A DNA stretch of 64,000 bases from Chaunax sp. Z400 (taxonomy: Eukaryota; Chordata; Actinopteri; Lophiiformes; Chaunacidae): contig JBAGJB010000231.1 in NCBI GenBank assembly GCA_037577475.1, positions 62,001-126,000 on the forward strand, written 5' to 3'. Below the pieces are notes generated by a model, which saw only the letters and a program-made list of their open reading frames with translations, did no database searches and was not told the DNA's origin. Of this stretch, positions 58,020-64,000 are shown piece after piece (the first letter of the stretch is position 1; each line of letters begins with the position of its first letter). The translations under genes and the position numbers were made by a program.

Positions 58020-58117
58020 CGGACAAGTGTGGGTTAGGGGTTAGGGTTAGGGTTAGGGTTAGGTTAGGTTAAGGGGATAAAAACTCAATCGGGGCCCTAC
58101 CCGGGTTGGTAACTTTT
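58020..58117 (+). repeat. Telomere-repeat module T60
   Basis: 98 bp, pairs with T38 at 20514 bp, but here follows the 36240-type unit directly. Confidence 0.95.
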
Positions 58118-58291
58118 GAACGGAAGGTCGTAGAGACTCGGGGATAAGGTCTTTCAATGGTTTTATGGGGTCTCCAAGAACGCCAGCAGGTAAACCGAGT
58201 CCCTACGACTTACGGTTCCCGAGATATGACATGTATTTTTGGTGATTTTTGGAATGTTTGTATCTCGGGAACGGAAGGTCGTAGAGACTCG

Positions 58292-58443
58292 GGGAGAAGT
58301 CTGGCGTGTTCAGGGACCACGAATTATGTCCGACGGATCAGGGTCCCGAATCTCTACGACCTTCCGTTCCCGAGATATGACATGTCCAGTAGGGGCGTAT
58401 TTTGAATGTCTGTATCTCGGGAACGGAAGGTCGTAGAGACTCG
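58292..58443. repeat. Hybrid C-F monomer, right type
   Basis: Equivalent of 37778, with CCCGAATCTC. Confidence 0.92.
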
Positions 58444-59406
58444 GGACCAACGTCCGTCTAGGGGTTTATGTGGTCTCTGAGAACACCAGTCTTTGTCCCG
58501 AGTCTGTGCGACCTTCCTTTCCCGAGATATGACATGTCCAGTAGGGGCGTATTTTGAATGTCTGTATCTCGGGAACGGAAGGTCGTAGAGACACGGGGAG
58601 AAGTCTGGCGTGTTCAGAGACCACGAATTATGTCCGACGGATCAGGGTCCCGAGTCTCTACGACCTTCCGTTCCCGAGTTATACTCAAGTTTATTTTCCC
58701 ATTGAAGTGAATGGGCTTTGATTCGCCTATAGTGAATGTGTGTATCTCGGAAACGGAAGGTCGTAGAGACTCGGGACCAACGTCCGTCTAGGGGTTTATG
58801 TGGTCTCTGAGAACACCAGTCTTTGTCCCGAGTCTGTGCGACCTTCCTTTCCCGAGATATGACATGTCCAGTAGGGGCGTATTTTGAATGTCTGTATCTC
58901 GGGAACGGAAGGTCGTAGAGACTCGGGGATAAGCTCTTTCAATGGTTTTATGCAGTCTCCAAGAACGCCAGCAGGTAAACCGAGTCTCTACGACTTACGG
59001 TTCCCGAGATATGACATGTATTTTTGGTGATTTTTGGAATGTTTGTATCTCGGGAACGGAAGGTCGTAGAGACTCGGGGAGAAGTCTGGCGTGTTCAGGG
59101 ACCACGAATTATGTCAGACGGATCAGGGTCCCGAGTCTCTACGACCTTCCGTTCCCGAGTTATACTCAAGTTTATTTTCCCATTGAAGTGAATGGGGTTT
59201 GGTTCGCCTATAGTGAATGTGTGTATCTCGGAAACGGAAGGTCGTAGAGACCTGGGACCAACGTCCGTCTAGGGGTTTATGTGGTCTCTGAGAACACCAG
59301 TCTTTGTCCCGAGTCTGTGCGACCTTCCTTTCCCGAGATATGACATGTCCAGTAGGGGCGTATTTTGAATGTCTGTATCTCGGGAACGGAAGGTCGTAGA
59401 GACTAG

Positions 59407-59510
59407 CGGACAAGTGTGGGTTAGGGGTTAGGGTTAGGGTTAGGGTTAGGGTTAGGTTAGGTTAAGGGGATAAAAACTCAATCGGGGCCGTACCCGGGTT
59501 GGTAACTTTT
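59407..59510 (+). repeat. Telomere-repeat module T61
   Basis: 104 bp, pairs with T39. Confidence 0.95.
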
Positions 59511-60977
59511 GAACGGAAGGTCGTAGAGACTCGGGGATAAGCTCTTTCAATGGTTTTATGGGGTCTCCAAGAACGCCAGCAGGTAAACCGAGGCCCTACG
59601 ACTTACGGTTCCCGAGATATGACATGTATTTTTGGTGATTTTTGGAATGTTTGTATCTCGGGAACGAAAGGTCGTAGAGACTCGGGACCAACGTCCGTCT
59701 AGCGGTTTATGTGGTCTCTGAGAACACCAGTCTTTGTCCCGAGTCTGTGCGACCTTCCTTTCCCAAGATATGACATGTCCAGTAGGGGCGTATTTTGAAT
59801 GTCTGTATCTCGGGAACGGAAGGTCGTAGAGACTCGGGGAGAAGTCTGGCGTGTTCAGAGACCACGAATTATGTCCGACGGATCAGGGTCCCGAGTCTCT
59901 ACGACCTTCCGTTCCCGAGTTATACTCAAGTTTATTTTCCCATTGAAGTGAATGGGCTTTGGTTCGCCTATAGTGAATGTGTCTATCTCGGAAACGGAAG
60001 GTCGTAGAGACTCGGGACCAACGTCCGTCTAGGGGTTTATGTGGTCTCTGAGAACACCAGTCTTTGTCCCGAGTCTGTGCGACCTTCCTTTCCCGAAATA
60101 TGACATGTCCAGTAGGTGCGTATTTTGAATGTCTGTATCTCGGGAACGGAAGGTCGTAGAGACTCGGGGATAAGCTCTTTCAATGGTTTTATGGAGTCTC
60201 CAAGAACGCCAGCAGGTAAACCGAGTCTCTACGACTTACGGTTCCCGAGATATGACATGTATTTTTGGTGATTTTTGGAATGTTTGTATCTCGGGAACGG
60301 AAGGTCGTAGAGACTCGGGGAGAAGTCTGGCGTGTTCAGGGACCACGAATTATGTCCGACGGATCAGGGTCCCGAGTCTCTACGACCTTCCGTTCCCGAG
60401 TTATACTCAAGTTTATTTTCGCATTGAAGTGAATGGGGTTTGGTTCGCCTATAGTGAATGTGTGTATCTCGGAAACGGAAGGTCGTAGAGACTCGGGACC
60501 AACGTCCGTCTAAGGGTTTATGTGGTCTCTGAGAACACCAGTCTTTGTCCCGAGTCTGTGCGACCTTCCTTTCCCGAGATATGACATGTCCAGTAGGGGC
60601 GTATTTTGAATGTCTGTATCTCGGGAACGGAAGGTCGTAGAGACACGGGGAGAAGTCTGGCGTGTTCAGAGACCACGAATTATGTCCGACGGATCAGGGT
60701 CCCGAGTCTCTACGACCTTCCGTTCCCGAGTTATACTCAAGTTTATTTTCCCATTGAAGTGAATGGGCTTTGGTTCGCCTATAGTGAATGTGTGTATCTC
60801 GGAAATGGAAGGTCGTAGAGACTCGGGACCAACGTCCGTCTAGGGGTTTATGTGGTCTCTGAGAACACCAGTCTTTGTCCCGAGTCTGTGCGACCTTCCT
60901 TTCCCGAGATATGACATGTCCAGTAGGGGCGTATTTTGAATGTCTGTATCTCGGGAACGGAAGGTCGTAGAAACTCG

Positions 60978-61071
60978 CGGACAAGTGTGGGTTAGGGGTT
61001 AGGGTTACGGTTAGGGTTAGGGTTAAGGGGATAAAAACTCAATCGGGGCCCTACCCGGGTTGGTAACTTTT
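60978..61071 (+). repeat. Telomere-repeat module T62
   Basis: 94 bp with TTACGG, pairs with T40. Confidence 0.95.
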
Positions 61072-61575
61072 GAACGGAAGGTCGTAGAGACTCTGGGATA
61101 AGCTCTTTCAATGGTTTTATGGGGTCTCCAAGAACGCCAGCAGGTAAACCGAGTCTCTACGACTTACGGTTCCCGAGATATGACATGTATTTTTGGTGAT
61201 TTTTGGAATGTTTGTATCTCGGGAACGGAAGGTCGTAGAGACTCGGGGAGAAGTCTGGCGTGTTCAGGGACCACGAATTATGTCTGACGGATCAGGGTCC
61301 CGAGTCTCTACGACCTTCCGTTCCCGAGTTATACTCAAGTTTATTTTCGCATTGAAGTGAATGGGGTTTGGTTCGCCTATAGTGAATGTGTGTATCTCGG
61401 AAACGGAAGGTCGTAGAGACTCGGGACCAACGTCCGTCTAGGGGTTTATGTGGTCTCTGAGAACACCAGTCTTTGTCCCGAGTCTGTGCGACCTTCCTTT
61501 CCCGAGATATGACATGTCCAGTAGGGGCGTATTTTGAATGTCTGTATCTCGGGAACGGAAGGTCGTAGAGACTAG

Positions 61576-61673
61576 CGGACAAGTGTGGGTTAGGGGTTAG
61601 GGTTAGGGTTAGGGTTAGGTTAGGTTAAGGGGATAAAAACTCAATCGGGGCCGTACCCGGGTTGGTAACTTTT
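61576..61673 (+). repeat. Telomere-repeat module T63
   Basis: 98 bp, pairs with T41. Confidence 0.95.
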
Positions 61674-62329
61674 GAACGGAAGGTCGTAGAGACTCGGGGA
61701 TAAGCTCTTTCAATGGTTTTATGGGGTCTCCAAGAACGCCAGCAGGTAAACCGAGTCCCTACGACTTACGGTTCCTGAGATATGACATGTATTTTTGGTG
61801 ATTTTTGGAATGTTTGTATCTCGGGAACGAAAGGTCGTAGAGACTCGGGACCAACGTCCTTCTAGGGGTTTATGTGGTCTCTGAGAACACCAGTCTTTGT
61901 CCCGAGTCTGTGCGACCTTCCTTTCCCGAGATATGACATGTCCAGTAGGGCCGTATTTTGAATGTCTGTATCTCGGGAACGGAAGGTCGTAGAGACACGG
62001 GGAGAAGTCTGGCGTGTTCAGAGACCACGAATTATGTCCGACGGATCAGGGTCCCGAGTCTCTTCGACCTTCCGTTCCCGAGTTATACTCAAGTTTATTT
62101 TCCCATTGAAGTGAATGGGCTTTGGTTCGCCTATAGTGAATGTGTGTATCTCGGAAACGGAAGGTCGTAGAGACTCGGGACCAACGTCCGTCTAGGGGTT
62201 TATGTGGTCTCTGAGAACACCAGTCTTTGTCCCGAGTCTGTGCGACCTTCCTTTCCCGAGATATGACATGTCCAGTAGGGGCGTATTTTGAATGTCTGTA
62301 TCTCGGGAACGGAAGGTCGTAGAGACTCG

Positions 62330-64000
62330 GGGATAAGCTCTTTCAATGGTTTTATGGAGTCTCCAAGAACGGCAGCAGGTAAACCGAGTCTCTACGACTT
62401 ACGGTTCCCGAGATATGACATGTATTTTTGGTGATTTTTGGAATGTTTGTATCTCGGGAACGGAAGGTCGTAGAGACTCGGGGAGAAGTCTGGCGTGTTC
62501 AGGGACCACGAATTATGTCCGACCGATCAGGGTCCCGAGTCTCTACGACCTTCCGTTCCCGAGTTATACTCAAGTTTATTTTCCCATTGAAGTGAATGGG
62601 GTTTGGTTCGCCTATAGTGAATGTGTGTATCTCTGAAACGGAAGGTCGTAGAGACTCGGGACCAACGTCCTTCTAGGGGTTTATGTGGTCTCTGAGAACA
62701 CCAGTCTTTGTCCCGAGTCTGTGCGACCTTCCTTTCCCGAGATATGACATGTCCAGTAGGGGCGTATTTTGAATGTCTGTATCTCGGGAACGGAAGGTCG
62801 TAGAGACACGGGGAGAAGTCTGGCGTGTTCAGAGACCACGAATTATGTCCGACGGATCAGGGTCCCGAGTCTCTACGACCTTCCGTTCCCGAGTTATACT
62901 CAAGTTTATTTTCCCATTGAAGTGAATGGGCTTTGGTTCGCCTATAGTGAATGTGTGTATCTCGGAAACGGAAGGTCGTAGAGACTCGGGACCAACGTCC
63001 GTCTAGGGGTTTATGTGGTCTCTGAGAACACCAGTCTTTGTCCCGAGTCTGTGCGACCTTCCTTTCCCGAGATATGACATGTCCAGTAGGGGCGTATTTT
63101 GAATGTCTGTATCTCGGGAACGGAAGGTCGTAGAGACTCGGGGATAAGCTCTTTCAATGGTTTTATGGAGTCTCCAAGAACGGCAGCAGGTAAACCGAGT
63201 CTCTACGACTTACGGTTCCCGAGATATGACATGTATTTTTTGTGATTTTTGGAATGTTTGTATCTCGGGAACGGAAGGTCGTAGAGACTCGGGGAGAAGT
63301 CTGGCGTGTTCAGGGACCACGAATTATGTCCGACCGATCAGGGTCCCGAGTCTCTACGACCTTCCGTTCCCGAGTTATACTCAAGTTTATTTTCCCATTG
63401 AAGTGAATGGGCTTTGGTTCGCCTATAGTGAATGTGTGTATCTCGGAAATGGAAGGTCGTAGAGACTCGGGACCAACGTCCGTCTAGGGGTTTATGTGGT
63501 CTCTGAGAACACCAGTCTTTGTCCCGAGTCTGTGCGACCTTCCTTTCCCGAGATATGACATGTCCAGTAGGGGCGTATTTTGAATGTCTGTATCTCGGGA
63601 ACGGAAGGTCGTAGAAACTCGCGGACAAGTGTGGGTTAGGGGTTAGGGTTACGGTTAGGGTTAGGGTTAAGGGGATAAAAACTCAATCGGGGCCCTACCC
63701 GCGTTGGTAACTTTTGAACGGAAGGTCGTAGAGACTCTGGGATAAGCTCTTTCAATGGTTTTATGGGGTCTCCAAGAACGCCAGCAGGTAAACCGAGTCT
63801 CTACGACTTACGGTTCCCGAGATATGACATGTATTTTTGGTGATTTTTGGAATGTTTGTATCTCGGGAACGGAAGGTCGTAGAGACTCGGGGAGAAGTCT
63901 GGCGTGTTCAGGGACCACGAATTATGTCTGACGGATCAGGGTCCCGAGTCTCTACGACCTTCCGTTCCCGAGTTATACTCAAGTTTATTTTCGCATTGAA
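62330..64000. repeat. Trimer, cd-ef, trimer-T94, partial trimer to the window end
   Basis: Sub-units 62330, 62811, 63141 and 63739. The last begins GAGACTCTGGG and has ATTATGTCTGACGG and TTTTCGCATTG, as at 40581 and 61095, and repeats the 61095 unit 2644 bp further on. The window ends in its D spacer. Confidence 0.9.
63622..63715 (+). repeat. Telomere-repeat module T64
   Basis: 94 bp with TTACGG; private TACCCGCGTTGG removes the CCCGGG site present in the other T modules. Confidence 0.95.

Larger units (their letters stand above)
55550..58140. repeat. 2585-bp higher-order repeat, second block, copy 4, ending in T98
   Basis: Parts at 55550, 56145 and 57235. The final T is the 98-bp type preceded by GTACAGACTAG, in place of the usual T92. 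The sequence before it matches 36240-37024. One change is AAACAGAGTCCC in A at about 55602. Confidence 0.92.
58141..60166. repeat. Second copy of 37627-39652
   Basis: Sub-units 58141, 58926 and 59534 follow the first copy at an offset of 20514 bp with nearly all private marks kept. It lacks TGTCCACTAGG found at 38351. Confidence 0.92.
46006..62329. repeat. Segmental duplication, copy 2 (about 16.3 kb)
   Basis: Second copy in the same orientation. It starts near T46 and ends after the ef at 62329, where copy 1 continues with T42 and this copy continues with an ab unit. Confidence 0.88.
60167..62329. repeat. Second copy of 39653-41815
   Basis: Sub-units 60167, 60648, 61095, 61697 and 62000. 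Differences from the first copy include CTCGGAAATGG at about 60801, TAGGGCCGTATTT at about 61947 and CTCTTCGACC at about 62062. Confidence 0.92.
1..64000. repeat. Satellite array with alternating inverted 28-bp motif and embedded telomere repeats
   Basis: Every base can be assigned to one of a few modules: the 28-bp motif M in either orientation, odd spacers A, C and E (55 bp each), even spacers B (40 bp), D (67 bp) and F (41 bp), and the telomere-repeat module T. Monomers ab (151 bp), cd (178 bp) and ef (152 bp) form a 481-bp trimer that is further arranged into higher-order repeats. Base 1 lies in the last four bases of an M+ motif and the window ends inside a D spacer, so both array edges are outside. 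No stretch of unique sequence, transposon, tRNA or rRNA was seen. The sequence looks like heterochromatic or subtelomeric satellite of a eukaryote. Which chromosome region it occupies is not shown. Confidence 0.97.
9601..64000. repeat. Right subfamily of the array
   Basis: From about 9.6 kb the C spacer reads GGGAGAAG...GTCCGACGGATCAGGG and from the next ab unit the B spacer ends GAATGTTTGTAT. D spacers come in two forms, GGGCTTTGG and GGGGTTTGG, placed at fixed positions in the higher-order repeats. T cores vary in length (91, 92, 93, 94, 98 and 104 bp) and most have degenerate ends such as GGTTAGGTTAAGGGG. Confidence 0.85.

Noticed and set aside
63622..63715. A true chromosome end
   Set aside because: TTAGGG tracts are only three to five units long and satellite sequence continues on both sides, so they are interstitial.
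1..64000. CRISPR array (28-bp repeats with short spacers)
   Set aside because: The motif alternates orientation and the spacers are a few types repeated many times, with no cas genes. CRISPR repeats are direct and spacers unique.
1..64000. rDNA or 5S gene cluster
   Set aside because: No conserved rRNA segment was recognised in any spacer, and the monomers are too short.

Overview
The window is one uninterrupted block of eukaryotic tandem-repeat (satellite) DNA. I found no credible protein gene, RNA gene or single-copy sequence. The array runs off both ends: base 1 falls inside a repeat motif and base 64000 inside a spacer. The host is a eukaryote whose telomere repeat is probably TTAGGG, because 64 short TTAGGG tracts are built into the array. 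The species cannot be named. TTAGGG fits vertebrates and many other animals, many fungi and some protists. The repeat is not CpG-depleted, so if the host is a vertebrate the array is young or germline-unmethylated.

Basic design, worked out by hand: a 28-bp motif (M) alternates in orientation. M+ starts CTCGGGAACGG and ends TAGAGACTCG; M- is its reverse complement. Between M+ and M- lies an 'odd' spacer of exactly 55 bp (types A, C, E). Between M- and M+ lies an 'even' spacer (B 40 bp, F 41 bp, D 67 bp). This gives three monomers: ab (151 bp), cd (178 bp) and ef (152 bp), which add up to a 481-bp trimer. A and E are homologous in the same orientation. C is the reverse complement of an E-like spacer, so the middle monomer is inverted. 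A further module, T (core 91-104 bp plus a 23-bp shortened M+), carries the telomere repeats. It always sits immediately before an A spacer and always has its G-rich strand on +.

Layout. 1-9.4 kb: 'left' subfamily, built from a nested 1712-bp higher-order repeat (HOR) and a 4173/3692-bp duplication. About 9.6 kb: switch to the 'right' subfamily. 9.9-16.5 kb: irregular zone with several hybrid monomers and a 1082-bp tandem duplication. 16.5-22.2 kb: 1344-bp HOR. 22.2-24.7 kb: 1256-bp HOR. 24.7-29.4 kb: 596/481/748-bp units. 29.4-37.0 kb: 2585-bp HOR, three copies. 37.0-41.9 kb: mixed units. 41.9-44.2 kb: 330-bp cd-ef run. 44.2-47.5 kb: 597/748/596-bp units. 47.5-58.1 kb: 2585-bp HOR again, four copies. 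58.1-64 kb: a second copy of the 37.6-41.8 kb arrangement, then further units. The segment at about 27.9-41.8 kb recurs at about 46.0-62.3 kb as a large segmental duplication that differs by one HOR copy, one 330-bp unit and one 481-bp unit.

Nothing here works as a gene set. What is worth attention is the hairpin-in-every-spacer architecture, the inverted middle monomer, the fixed telomere-repeat module, and the many hybrid monomers whose joins fall inside the 28-bp motif, its edge, or a telomere tract.
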